Below, piece by piece: positions 8,654 to 16,059 of a stretch of 23,645 nucleotides of DNA. Origin of the DNA: an uncultured Clostridia bacterium (GTDB lineage Bacteria; Bacillota; Clostridia; Lachnospirales; Anaerotignaceae). The notes below the pieces were generated by a model. It had not been told where the DNA came from. It saw only the letters and a program-made list of their open reading frames with translations, and searched no databases. The position numbers and the translations under genes are program-made. The stretch is taken from the NCBI GenBank assembly GCA_910587195.1, contig CAJUKL010000036.1, positions 1-23,645 of the forward strand, written 5' to 3'. Each line of letters starts with the position of its first letter. The stretch's first letter is position 1.

Positions 8654-9217
8654 TTACGCAAATAATATTTCTGCTGCAATTTGTTCAATATTCTCTTTTT
8701 CTACTGTCAGTATCGCTTCAAAAGAATAGTTATATTCGATTTCTCCTTTTTTGACAATAAAACCGCCTTCTAATTCTCTTGTTTCTTCAGATACCGCAAC
8801 ATTTTGCTCGGCTAATTTTGCCATTAATATTTCATTTTGTTTGTCCTTTTGAGAAAATACAATTTCTTCTCCCTTTTCTGCTTTTTCCAACATGGTAAGT
8901 ATCATATTTTGATATTCTTCCTCAGAAAGTTGAGAAAGTTTTTGTTTTACTCTCTCTAATGCCATTTTGACACATTCTTGTTTTGTAGATAATATCAATT
9001 TTTTTGCTTCCATTTCTGCGCCAGAAATTTCTTTTCCTCTTGCCTTTTCTGCTTCTGCATTAGAGAGAACACTTTCACTTTCTGTAATTTTAGCAGACTG
9101 TTCCTGTGCTTTTTGCAAAACAACATCCGCTTCTTTTTTTGCCTGCTCCAATATTTTTGCTTTTTCTGCCACAGCATCTGCTATAATTTTATCTATAATC
9201 TTTTTTTCACTACTCAT
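8654..9217 (-). CDS. ntpE: V-type ATPase subunit E (peripheral stalk)
   Basis: 187-residue peripheral-stalk subunit that pairs with the small NtpF helix to hold the A3B3 head against rotation. The N-terminal ~95 residues form an Ala/Glu/Lys-rich helix, and the C-terminal part (about 110-187) has the globular E-subunit pattern, including GGFIVKKGEIEYNYSFEAIL. The ATG at 9215-9217 is chosen because AAGGAGG lies 10 nt upstream; an ATG 8 codons earlier overlaps that site. It lies 39 bp after ntpK. Confidence 0.92.
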   Translation of the reverse strand: MSSEKKIIDKIIADAVAEKAKILEQAKKEADVVLQKAQEQSAKITESESVLSNAEAEKARGKEISGAEMEAKKLILSTKQECVKMALERVKQKLSQLSEEEYQNMILTMLEKAEKGEEIVFSQKDKQNEILMAKLAEQNVAVSEETRELEGGFIVKKGEIEYNYSFEAILTVEKENIEQIAAEILFA

Positions 9218-9256
9218 AGGAGTGCTTCCTCCTTCTATCATTTTTATTTTCTCTGC

Positions 9257-9748
9257 TTAGCCGATTGTAATACCATTGTATGCCAAGAAAGATACCAGCA
9301 AGCCTAAAAGTGCATAAGTTTCAACGATAGCTGCAAATGTGATAGCTTTACCAAGTTCTTCTGGTTTTTTTGCCACAATGCCAACACCTGCTGCTGCTGC
9401 TTTTCCCTGATAAATACCAGAAACATAGCCAACTAAACCGATTGGCAAACCTGCTGCCAAAAGTTGAAAACCTTGTGCTGCTGTTGGAACTGCAGAACCA
9501 CCAATAATACCTGCTTTAGAAAGTATCAAGAAAGCAATAATAAATCCATACAAGCCCTGTGTACCAGGAAGCAACTGCAATACCAACAACTGACCAAATT
9601 TACCAGGGTCTTCTGTTACAACGCCTGCCGCTGCCTGACCTGCAATAGATGTTCCTTTTGCAGAACCCATACCTGCAAATAACGCTGCAATGGCTGCACC
9701 TGCAATCGCCAAAAATTGTCCATCAGAAATAGCACTTAAAAATTCCAT
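9257..9748 (-). CDS. ntpK: V-type ATPase 16-kDa proteolipid (K/c subunit), Na+-type
   Basis: 163-residue membrane ring subunit made of two fused helical hairpins (four TM segments at about 12-35, 53-78, 93-117 and 133-157). Only the second hairpin keeps the ion-binding carboxylate, Glu143 in AAIVETYALLG. In the first hairpin LLPGTQGLYG gives Leu60, Thr63 and Gln64, and GIYQGKAA gives Gln114. These match the five Na+ ligands known for E. hirae NtpK (Leu61, Thr64, Gln65, Gln110, Glu139). Na+ coupling is inferred from this. AGGAGATG precedes the ATG. An 82-bp gap to ntpI holds a possible micro-ORF. Confidence 0.96.
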   Translation of the reverse strand: MEFLSAISDGQFLAIAGAAIAALFAGMGSAKGTSIAGQAAAGVVTEDPGKFGQLLVLQLLPGTQGLYGFIIAFLILSKAGIIGGSAVPTAAQGFQLLAAGLPIGLVGYVSGIYQGKAAAAGVGIVAKKPEELGKAITFAAIVETYALLGLLVSFLAYNGITIG

Positions 9749-9751
9749 AAC

Positions 9752-9817
9752 TTACATCTCCTTTTTTTCCTTTAATTTATTATGATATAAATAATCGCTT
9801 CTTTCACATAAAAGCAT
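9752..9817 (-). CDS. Possible 21-codon micro-ORF between ntpI and ntpK
   Basis: A short frame starts with ATG at 9815-9817, has AGAGAGG about 5 nt upstream, and ends in TAA three bases before the ntpK ATG, so its last codons overlap the ntpK ribosome site. The peptide is MLLCERSDYLYHNKLKEKKE plus Met. This is the only sizeable gap inside an otherwise tightly packed operon. It might couple or boost translation of the high-copy proteolipid. No family is recognised and it may be chance. Confidence 0.25.
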   Translation of the reverse strand: MLLCERSDYLYHNKLKEKKEM

Positions 9818-9830
9818 TATATCCTCTCTC

Positions 9831-11756
9831 TTAATTTTGTTCTGTATGAATGGCTGTATATTTTGGTTTTCTTTTAAATGGAGTAAAAGGAATTCCGCCA
9901 CCTTCAAAGAATTTTCCAAAAAATTCAACATACTGCAATCTGCTTGTGTGCACATAAGCACCCAAAGCATTGATTAATAAATTGGCAGTATGACCAATAA
10001 CACCGATAAAAATGGCAGGAATTGGGCCTGCAATATCTCCCAGCAAATTGATAACCTGACCAATAACACCCGTAGAAAGACATAACGCCATTAAACGAGA
10101 ATAAGAAAGAATATCTGCAAAATAGCTTGTAATACCATACAAACTAGCAACCCCTTTATATCCTTTCATAACAATTCCCTTAAAACTTCTACCTTGTGTT
10201 AAAACTAAACCAACTGCACCAATAATAGCAAGATATTTTCCAATTTCGCCCCAAACGCCAATCGGACCGGCTACTACTGGAATTACAAGCAAACAAATAC
10301 CTGTAATAAAGAAATACCAAAGTCCTACATCAAATAGGGCATCTAACGCTTTTCCATCTCGGATTAACATATAGCCTTTAATGCCAAGACCTACATAAAT
10401 ATGCACAATACCAAAAGCTAAAGACATTCCCATCAAAACCATAACATCATCTAGTGGACTAATTAAAGCAGGTATTTTTATTAAATCTCCAAAAACACCG
10501 CCAAAGATTAAGCCCCAAATGACAGTAGAAACGCCACACCAGCCAAGCAGTTTAAATAAATTGCCTTCGCCTTTTCCCATTTTTCCTTTTTTTACAATAA
10601 AAAAGCTGACAAGAGCAATAATGATACCATATCCTGCATCACTGAGCATCATTCCAAAAAAGATAATATAAAAAATAGACATAATACTATTGGGGTCAAT
10701 ATCTTTTGTACTTGGACAACTATACATATTAGTAACACTTTCAAATGGTGTCACAATACTATTATTTTCCAAAAGCACCGGATACCCTTCTTCTGCATTT
10801 CCTTTTTCCGTTTCTACAAAACAATGAAATCCATTTTCCAATTCTTCTTTTAAGCCTTGGGCTTTTGTAAAAGGCAACCAACCGCTTAAACAAAATGTAT
10901 TTTCTGTTTTTACTAATTTTTCCTGTACTTTTCTCTGATCCCTCTCTATGACATAATAATCATATAAATTTTCTAATTTTGGGATAATATCCACATATGC
11001 TTTAATATCTTCTGCTAATTGCAGTTGTTCTTTTTTGCGCTGCTCCATTTGATTTTCAAACTCTTTGATACCTTGTTGTGGTGTTCCTTCCACTTTTGGT
11101 AAAGTTGCAGGCACAAAGCCAAACTCTTTTACTAACTCCATTGTTTGGTCATAGGCATCTTTGTGTGCAATCACATAGCAATAGTCAAATTGTTTATCTG
11201 ACTTTACTACATTGACAATGCTTTCCAATGCAACTTCTTCTAATTTTGGGCGAACTTGCACCAATTTCATGGTAGTTGGAAAAGTACCTAAAACCATTTT
11301 GCTGTATTTTGTTTCTAATTGATGGAGTGGTACATCTAAAGAAGCCCATGGCAAGAGCATTTCTTTTTTTATTGCTGCCATATTTTCCTCATTTTTAGCA
11401 GATTCTAAATCTCTATGAAACATATTAATTTTTACTGCTGTTTCAAATAGGGTATCTTCTTCTGCTTCACTTGCCACAGCTTGATACTCTCTTTTTGGCT
11501 CAAACAAAGGTTTTTTAATAGTGACATATTTTTTAATGCTTTCTAAGCATTGTGCTAAAAGTGATATTTTTTGCTCAAGCTGTATGACTTCAGATTCTGC
11601 ACTATCCCTTTGTAATATTTCGCCATATTCTTCTTCTAGTAGGTAAGAACTGTCATCAATCTGTACGAAACCATGCTTTATCAGCAAATTTAAAATCGCA
11701 CGTTTGTCTGCATTTAAGCCAACAACAGAGAGTTTACTCATTTCTACGATTGCCAT
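9831..11756 (-). CDS. ntpI: V-type ATPase subunit I (a subunit)
   Basis: 641-residue membrane stator subunit that provides the ion half-channels. The N-terminal ~340 residues are soluble and coiled-coil rich. The C-terminal half has about eight TM segments starting near IMSIFYIIFFGMMLSDAGYG. The essential Arg of the a subunit is visible as Arg554 in YSRLMALCLSTGVIGQVIN. The C-terminal RLQYVEFFGKFFEGGGIPFTPF motif is typical of the family. The ATG at 11754-11756 follows the ntpF stop by one base. It is followed by an 82-bp gap before ntpK. Confidence 0.96.
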   Translation of the reverse strand: MAIVEMSKLSVVGLNADKRAILNLLIKHGFVQIDDSSYLLEEEYGEILQRDSAESEVIQLEQKISLLAQCLESIKKYVTIKKPLFEPKREYQAVASEAEEDTLFETAVKINMFHRDLESAKNEENMAAIKKEMLLPWASLDVPLHQLETKYSKMVLGTFPTTMKLVQVRPKLEEVALESIVNVVKSDKQFDYCYVIAHKDAYDQTMELVKEFGFVPATLPKVEGTPQQGIKEFENQMEQRKKEQLQLAEDIKAYVDIIPKLENLYDYYVIERDQRKVQEKLVKTENTFCLSGWLPFTKAQGLKEELENGFHCFVETEKGNAEEGYPVLLENNSIVTPFESVTNMYSCPSTKDIDPNSIMSIFYIIFFGMMLSDAGYGIIIALVSFFIVKKGKMGKGEGNLFKLLGWCGVSTVIWGLIFGGVFGDLIKIPALISPLDDVMVLMGMSLAFGIVHIYVGLGIKGYMLIRDGKALDALFDVGLWYFFITGICLLVIPVVAGPIGVWGEIGKYLAIIGAVGLVLTQGRSFKGIVMKGYKGVASLYGITSYFADILSYSRLMALCLSTGVIGQVINLLGDIAGPIPAIFIGVIGHTANLLINALGAYVHTSRLQYVEFFGKFFEGGGIPFTPFKRKPKYTAIHTEQN

Positions 11757-11757
11757 C

Positions 11758-12069
11758 TTACCCCACTACCTTTCTGATTACTGCATCTGCAGCCTGTTCC
11801 AGACGTGTTTGTGCAGTTTCTTTAATTTCTTGGCAACATTTTGTTGCTTCCGCCAAAATGTTGTCTTTTTTTGGCTGACTTTCTGTAATGGCTTTTGCAA
11901 TTTTTTGTTCACTTGCTTGTTTTGCCATTTTTTTAGCGTCTGCAATCATTTCATTGCTTTTGTTCATTGCTTCTACCTTGATTGTTTCCTTTTCCACAGC
12001 GGCTTGTTTTAAAATTTCTTCTGCGCGTTTTTCTGCTTCCAGGATTTCTTTCATCACTTCAAATGCCAC
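11758..12069 (-). CDS. ntpF: V-type ATPase small peripheral-stalk subunit (NtpF/AhaH type)
   Basis: 103-residue, almost wholly helical, charged protein (Glu/Lys/Ala heptads, e.g. EILEAEKRAEEILKQA) that matches the G/H-type partner of subunit E. It is first in the operon, as in E. hirae ntpFIKECGABD. The start is GTG (12067-12069) with AAGGAGGGG about 6 nt upstream; an ATG one base into the site is out of frame. It is abutted by ntpI. Confidence 0.88.
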   Translation of the reverse strand: MAFEVMKEILEAEKRAEEILKQAAVEKETIKVEAMNKSNEMIADAKKMAKQASEQKIAKAITESQPKKDNILAEATKCCQEIKETAQTRLEQAADAVIRKVVG

Positions 12070-12149
12070 ATTTTCCCCTCCTTAATCTTCATTTTTGTCA
12101 AATTTTAGATAAAATGTTCAGACAGTTCCATAAATTCCTAAAAACATTC

Positions 12150-12180
12150 TTATGCTGATGTTGCGATAAATTTAGCATAA
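12150..12180 (-). promoter_or_regulatory. Inverted repeat in the ntp leader
   Basis: A perfect 7-bp inverted repeat TTATGCT / AGCATAA (12150-12156 and 12174-12180) lies in the ~140-nt leader between the ntp promoter and ntpF. It could be a hairpin or an operator. Nothing in it matches a riboswitch that I know. Confidence 0.35.
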
Positions 12181-12214
12181 ATTAAAACAATTCTCAACAT
12201 TTTACATATAATAT

Positions 12215-12243
12215 ATAATAAAATACTACTAAACATTTGTCAA
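12215..12243 (-). promoter_or_regulatory. Sigma-A promoter of the ntp operon
   Basis: Minus-strand TTGACA (12238-12243) and TATTAT (12215-12220) are separated by 17 bp. This is a near-consensus housekeeping promoter. The start would be near 12208, giving a leader of about 140 nt. The rest of 12244-12459, between hslO and this promoter, is AT-rich; I see no gene or convincing terminator there. Confidence 0.75.
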
Positions 12244-12459
12244 TATCCACTTCACGGCAAGGAATTATGTATTGTATGATTTTGCACTATTTTCTATTTA
12301 TTGTTAAATATTCCCCAAATAATGTTTTATTTTGTTCTATTTTTCCATAAAATTTTATTTTTTTCTTCTATATTATCCTAATAAAAACGATTTTATTTTT
12401 TATTATTGTTTAAATTGCTTGAAAATTTTATACTCATTTTCCTTTTTTGCTTCTTTTAT

Positions 12460-13338
12460 TTACAAGGCATTTTTTAAAAGTTCTATTAATTCTTTTTCTT
12501 CAAAATGATATTCTTTTGCACAAAAATGACAATGTAAAGTTGCTTGCTTATCCTCTGCAATAATTTTTTGCAATTCTTCTTTTCCTATGCTAATCAAGGC
12601 TTTTTCTACTCTTTCTCTGGTACAGTTACAATAAAAAGAAAGGGGTATTCTATCTGTTATTTTTGGCTCTAATCCTTTTAAAAGCATAGCTAAAATTTGT
12701 TCTGGTGTTTTTTCCATATCATATAAATCGGTAACATAAGGCATCTGCGCAATATTTTTTTCCAACTGTGCAATCACTTCTTCCTCTGTATCTGGCATCA
12801 GTTGGACAATAAATCCGCCAGCATGTTTTACAGAAGTATCTCTGTCCACCAAAACACCTAAACCTACTGCAGAAGGGGTTTGTTCGGATTGTGCAAAATA
12901 ATAGGTTAAATCCTCTGCAATTTCGCCGGAAATCAAAGCAATTTCTCCAGAGTAAGGTTCTTTCATACCAATATCTTTTATAATTCTTAAAGAGCCCTTA
13001 CCAATAGCACCACTAACATCTAATTTTCCCGGATATTTACTAGGAATATCTACATTGGGTTGAAAAACATATCCCTTTGCCCTTCCTTTTTGGTCTGCTG
13101 TTACAACAATTCCTTGTAAAGGTCCATCTCCTCGAATCTGCAAAGTAATTAAATCTTTTTCTCCTTTTAAAGTAGAACCCATCATGCAACCTGCGGTTAA
13201 CAATCTTCCTAAAGCTGCTGTTGCAACTGGAGAAGTATGATGTAAAGTTCTTGCTTGCTGTACCATTTCTTTACTATAAGCAACAAACACTCTAACAGCA
13301 CCATTTGCACCGATTGCTCTTATCAATTCATCTTTCAT
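12460..13338 (-). CDS. hslO: Redox-regulated chaperone Hsp33
   Basis: 292-residue cytoplasmic holdase chaperone, activated by oxidative unfolding. The N-terminal core includes GRLLTAGCMMGSTLKGE and GDGPLQGIVVTAD. The C-terminal redox switch has CxC (Cys237, Cys239) and CxxC (Cys270, Cys273), the four zinc-binding cysteines of Hsp33, with normal spacing. The ATG at 13336-13338 has AGGAGG 9 nt upstream and matches the family start MKDELIRAIGANG. It overlaps the upstream methyltransferase gene by 11 bp, so the two are co-transcribed. Confidence 0.97.
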   Translation of the reverse strand: MKDELIRAIGANGAVRVFVAYSKEMVQQARTLHHTSPVATAALGRLLTAGCMMGSTLKGEKDLITLQIRGDGPLQGIVVTADQKGRAKGYVFQPNVDIPSKYPGKLDVSGAIGKGSLRIIKDIGMKEPYSGEIALISGEIAEDLTYYFAQSEQTPSAVGLGVLVDRDTSVKHAGGFIVQLMPDTEEEVIAQLEKNIAQMPYVTDLYDMEKTPEQILAMLLKGLEPKITDRIPLSFYCNCTRERVEKALISIGKEELQKIIAEDKQATLHCHFCAKEYHFEEKELIELLKNAL

Positions 13339-14125
13339 GTTCCAATTCCTCCTGTAACACATCACAATCTCCTATTTTCTGCACTTCTCTTGCTACCACA
13401 TAAATCCTTTGGCTATCTTCTTTGGGTGGCTCAAAAGTATAAGCATCATAAATAGCAGATAGTTGTAATCCACTTTGTTCTAAAAGTCTTTTAATGGTTG
13501 AAATATCATAGGCTTTTTCATAATGATATTCTTCTTTTCTTTCATATTTTCCATCTTTCTGTTTGATAAAAAAATTCATATAAAACTCATTTATTTGCTG
13601 TTGCTCATCATAATAATTTTCCCATATGTATGCAGCATCTTCTTTTGTTTCCCCAAAAGAATTTTGTGCTAACAGATATTTAAATTTATATTCTGTATTC
13701 AAATCAAAAATAAAAATTCCTTTGGGGTGCAAATAGTTATTAACTAGTCGAAATACTTGCAAAAGTTCCGCTTCTTCCAAAATATAATTTAAGCTATCAT
13801 ACAAGCTAATAATACAATTTACAGTACCATACAATTCAAATTCTCGCATATCCTGCAAAAGATATAAAATATCCAAGTTTTGGGCTTTTGCTTTTTGTTG
13901 GGCTTCTGCCAGCATTTCTTCAGAAAAATCAATTCCTATCATATGATACCCTTGTTTCGCTAAAATCTGGGTTATATTTCCTGTTCCACAGCCTAAATCT
14001 GCAATAAGTTTTGGCTGACAGTTTTCTTTTTCCCATATTTTATGAAGATATGCTATCCACATCGCATAATCTGTTTCTTCCATAAATTCGTCATAGACAG
14101 ACGCAAATCCTTCATAGGCTTCCAC
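13328..14125 (-). CDS. Class I SAM-dependent methyltransferase
   Basis: 265-residue cytoplasmic protein with a Rossmann-type methyltransferase fold. Motif I ADLGCGTGNIT (about 42-52), an acidic residue after strand 2 in IGIDFSEEML (about 64-73), and motif IV-like CIISLYDSLNYI are visible. It resembles YqeM-like proteins of Firmicutes; the substrate is not known from the sequence. The start is GTG (14123-14125) with AAAGGGTGAG upstream. It is the first gene of an operon with hslO (11-bp overlap). Confidence 0.85.
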   Translation of the reverse strand: MEAYEGFASVYDEFMEETDYAMWIAYLHKIWEKENCQPKLIADLGCGTGNITQILAKQGYHMIGIDFSEEMLAEAQQKAKAQNLDILYLLQDMREFELYGTVNCIISLYDSLNYILEEAELLQVFRLVNNYLHPKGIFIFDLNTEYKFKYLLAQNSFGETKEDAAYIWENYYDEQQQINEFYMNFFIKQKDGKYERKEEYHYEKAYDISTIKRLLEQSGLQLSAIYDAYTFEPPKEDSQRIYVVAREVQKIGDCDVLQEELEHER

Positions 14126-14154
14126 TATGTTCTCACCCTTTTTCTTTTTTATCT

Positions 14155-14182
14155 ATTATAGCGTTCTTTCCCAAAAAATCAA
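14155..14182 (-). promoter_or_regulatory. Sigma-A promoter of the methyltransferase-hslO operon
   Basis: Minus-strand TTGATT (14177-14182) and TATAAT (14155-14160) with a 16-bp spacer. The -35 box ends exactly where the hairpin-train repeat begins (14183), so the repeat forms the immediate upstream region of this promoter. Confidence 0.65.
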
Positions 14183-14440
14183 CTTACTTTCTTGAAAGAA
14201 AGTAAGCAAAGAACTTTTGTGCGGTGCAAAACGTCCAGTGGACGTTTTGCACCAACCGAAACGAAGTGTAGACAACTAGCGTTTCGCTACTGCACAATGG
14301 AGTTGAATAGTTGCTTTAGATAAACGACAACGGAGCACCAGTAGTTAAAAATTCACTCTATTCCGTATGCAAAAGATAAAGTTTTTGGTCAAGCTTTTTT
14401 CAAAAAGCTTGCAAGAGTTTGAGAGCAGAGCTCTCAAGGT
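14183..14440 (+). repeat. Hairpin-train repeat, copy B
   Basis: It begins with the perfect 11-bp hairpin CTTACTTTCTT-GA-AAGAAAGTAAG (14183-14206). Next is an extra 14-bp hairpin (arms 14223-14236 and 14240-14253, loop AGT) found only here. Then come the core with AACGACAACGGAGCACCAG, the AAGCTTTTTTCAAAAAGCTT hairpin after GGTCAAG, and TTGAGAGC-AGA-GCTCTCAA. It ends at AAGGT, one base before the stop of the spore protein gene (14442-14444). It fills the whole gap between that gene and the methyltransferase promoter. It lacks the two right-hand hairpins seen in the 16936 copy. Confidence 0.85.
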
Positions 14441-14441
14441 T

Positions 14442-14627
14442 CTAATCCTTTTTCTTTTCTTCTTTTTTCTTTTTTCTCATTAATCCTCCAATTTTTCCAC
14501 TTTCTTTGCTGCTTAATCCTTTCCAGCCAAACTGTTTAATTTTATCTAAAAGTCCTAATTCTCCTGCAATTTCATATTTCATTTCTAACGCCTTTTTTTG
14601 TTCCGCTGTTAATTCTTTTTTTCCCAT
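14442..14627 (-). CDS. Alpha/beta-type small acid-soluble spore protein (SASP)
   Basis: 61-residue protein of the family that coats and protects DNA in the spore core. MKYEIAGELGLLDKIKQFGW followed by KGLSSKESGKIGGLM matches the short clostridial form of the family, including the E-I-A-x-E-x-G region cleaved by the GPR protease at germination and the conserved GGLM near the end. The tail is very Lys-rich. AAGGAGTGG lies upstream of the ATG at 14625-14627. It should be expressed in the forespore under sigma G; I could not identify a clean sigma-G promoter. Its stop codon abuts a repeat element. Confidence 0.85.
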   Translation of the reverse strand: MGKKELTAEQKKALEMKYEIAGELGLLDKIKQFGWKGLSSKESGKIGGLMRKKKKEEKKKD

Positions 14628-14721
14628 ATTACCACTCCTTACTACATTTTTTTGTTTTAATTATTATTTTCCCCTTTTTTATTTCTATACTGTAAATTTT
14701 TATTTTTTTTGTCAAAAACCT

Positions 14722-14750
14722 TTGACATCATATTCTTTTCATGCTAGACT
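14722..14750 (+). promoter_or_regulatory. Sigma-A promoter of the asd-dapA transcript
   Basis: TTGACA (14722-14727), 17-bp spacer, TAGACT (14745-14750). The start would fall near 14757, just before the lysine riboswitch aptamer. Confidence 0.7.
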
Positions 14751-14770
14751 AATAAATAATTCAATATAAA

Positions 14771-14937
14771 GTAGAGGTGCATATTTCAAAAGTACACAAA
14801 CAAATGCGATAAGGCGCAAATGAAGTTTGTGAAAAGGGGAATTTGCCGAAGAAAGTGTTAGCCTTATCTTTCTCTTTCTGGTTGTATCGTTAAGAACTAT
14901 ATGACTGTCACCTTGCAAAAGGTGGAGCGCTACCCTT
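14771..14937 (+). ncRNA. Lysine riboswitch (L-box)
   Basis: The aptamer shows the conserved L-box blocks in order: AGAGGTGC at the 5' side of P1, AGTA, AAAAGGGGAAT with TTGCCGAAG, CTGG with the TATCGTTAAGAACTATA hairpin, GACTGTCAC, and GGTGGAGCGCTACCC closing P1. It lies between a good promoter and asd and is followed by terminator hairpins. Lysine binding is expected to favour termination and so lower Asd and DapA. Confidence 0.95.
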
Positions 14938-14985
14938 AATCAGTATAAAAAAACTGATTTTTTCCGGCGCAAGTCGGCTTTTTTT
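14938..14985 (+). terminator. Riboswitch expression platform: two tandem terminator hairpins
   Basis: First hairpin: AATCAGT (14938-14944) with ACTGATT (14953-14959), running into Ts to 14963. A second small GC-rich hairpin, CCGGC/GTCGG (14964-14977), is followed directly by C and seven Ts (to 14985). The 3' strand of P1 ends at the first hairpin. The doubled arrangement is unusual; one hairpin may be the main terminator and the other a backup. Confidence 0.75.
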
Positions 14986-15013
14986 ATATAAACGTATAGG
15001 AGTGAATAGCAAA

Positions 15014-16009
15014 ATGAAAAAAGTAAATTTAGCAGTTGTTGGTGCAACAGGTATGGTTGGCAGAACATTTTTAAAAGTCTTGGAAGAAAGACAACTGCCC
15101 ATTGACAATTTTTATGTAATGGCTTCCAGTCGTTCTGCTGGTTCCACTTTAAGTTTTAACGGCAAAGATTATGTTGTAGAAGAATTAACCGAGCACTCTT
15201 TTGATAAACCGATTGATATTGCTCTTTTTTCTGCCGGCGGTGGCACAAGTGCAAAATTTGCTCCAATCGCAGCAGAACATGGTTGCATTGTTATTGATAA
15301 CAGTTCTCAATGGAGAATGGATCCTAATGTTCCTTTGATTGTTCCAGAAGTAAACCCAGAAGACATTAGCTGGCATAAAAATATTATAGCAAATCCAAAT
15401 TGTTCCACCATTCAGGCAATGGTTGCTTTAAAACCTTTAGATGATAAATTTAAAATAAAACGTGTGGTATATTCTACATATCAAGCTGTATCTGGTGCCG
15501 GTGTTGCAGGTTGGAAAGATTTGGAGGATGGTTTGAAAGGAGAAGCACCTAAAAAATTCCCTCACCCTATTGCAAATAACTGTTTACCTCATATTGATGT
15601 TTTCTTAGAAAATGGATATACCAAAGAAGAAGAAAAAATGATTAATGAAACTAGAAAAATATTACATCATCCTGCACTAAAAGTAACTGCAACTACAGTA
15701 CGTGTACCTGTTTTTGACAGTCACAGTGAATCTATCAATATAGAATTTGAAAATGCTTTTGATATGAAAGACGTTTTTGAAACCTTAAAAAATGCGCCTG
15801 GTGTTATTTTAGAAGATGACCCCAAAAATAATGTATATCCTTTAGCCATCAATGCTGCTGGTCATGATGAAGTTTATATCGGCAGAATCCGTCGTGATGA
15901 AAGTGTAGAAAATGGCATTAACATTTGGGTTGTTGCAGACAATATCAGAAAAGGTGCAGCAACAAATGCCGTACAAATTGCAGAAGAAATTATTAAAAAT
16001 ATGCAGTAA
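15014..16009 (+). CDS. asd: Aspartate-semialdehyde dehydrogenase
   Basis: 331-residue cytoplasmic enzyme that reduces aspartyl phosphate to aspartate semialdehyde with NADPH, the branch point for lysine/diaminopimelate, threonine and methionine. The nucleotide-binding GATGMVG is at 10-16, FSAGGGTSAKFAP at 72-84, the catalytic cysteine is Cys130 in NPNCSTIQ, and an active-site His lies in RVPVFDSHSES. The ATG at 15014 is preferred to a GTG four codons upstream, which overlaps the AGGAG site. It is controlled by the lysine riboswitch and is followed by dapA after 50 bp. Confidence 0.97.
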   Translation: MKKVNLAVVGATGMVGRTFLKVLEERQLPIDNFYVMASSRSAGSTLSFNGKDYVVEELTEHSFDKPIDIALFSAGGGTSAKFAPIAAEHGCIVIDNSSQWRMDPNVPLIVPEVNPEDISWHKNIIANPNCSTIQAMVALKPLDDKFKIKRVVYSTYQAVSGAGVAGWKDLEDGLKGEAPKKFPHPIANNCLPHIDVFLENGYTKEEEKMINETRKILHHPALKVTATTVRVPVFDSHSESINIEFENAFDMKDVFETLKNAPGVILEDDPKNNVYPLAINAAGHDEVYIGRIRRDESVENGINIWVVADNIRKGAATNAVQIAEEIIKNMQ

Positions 16010-16059
16010 ATGACATTGTTTTTTCTATTATTTCATATATAATTTTGGAGGTGTTTTTT

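Noticed and set aside
12267..12350. Short plus-strand frame (27 codons) in the hslO-ntpF gap
   Set aside because: Hydrophobic, AT-driven composition, poorly spaced ribosome site and no neighbour context.
14183..14440. Insertion sequence with target-site duplication
   Set aside because: No transposase and no matching short duplications flank this copy.
14640..14700. Sigma-F/G promoter upstream of the spore protein gene
   Set aside because: GTATA and GGGGAAAATA are seen on the minus strand, but the 11-bp spacing is too short for these sigma factors.
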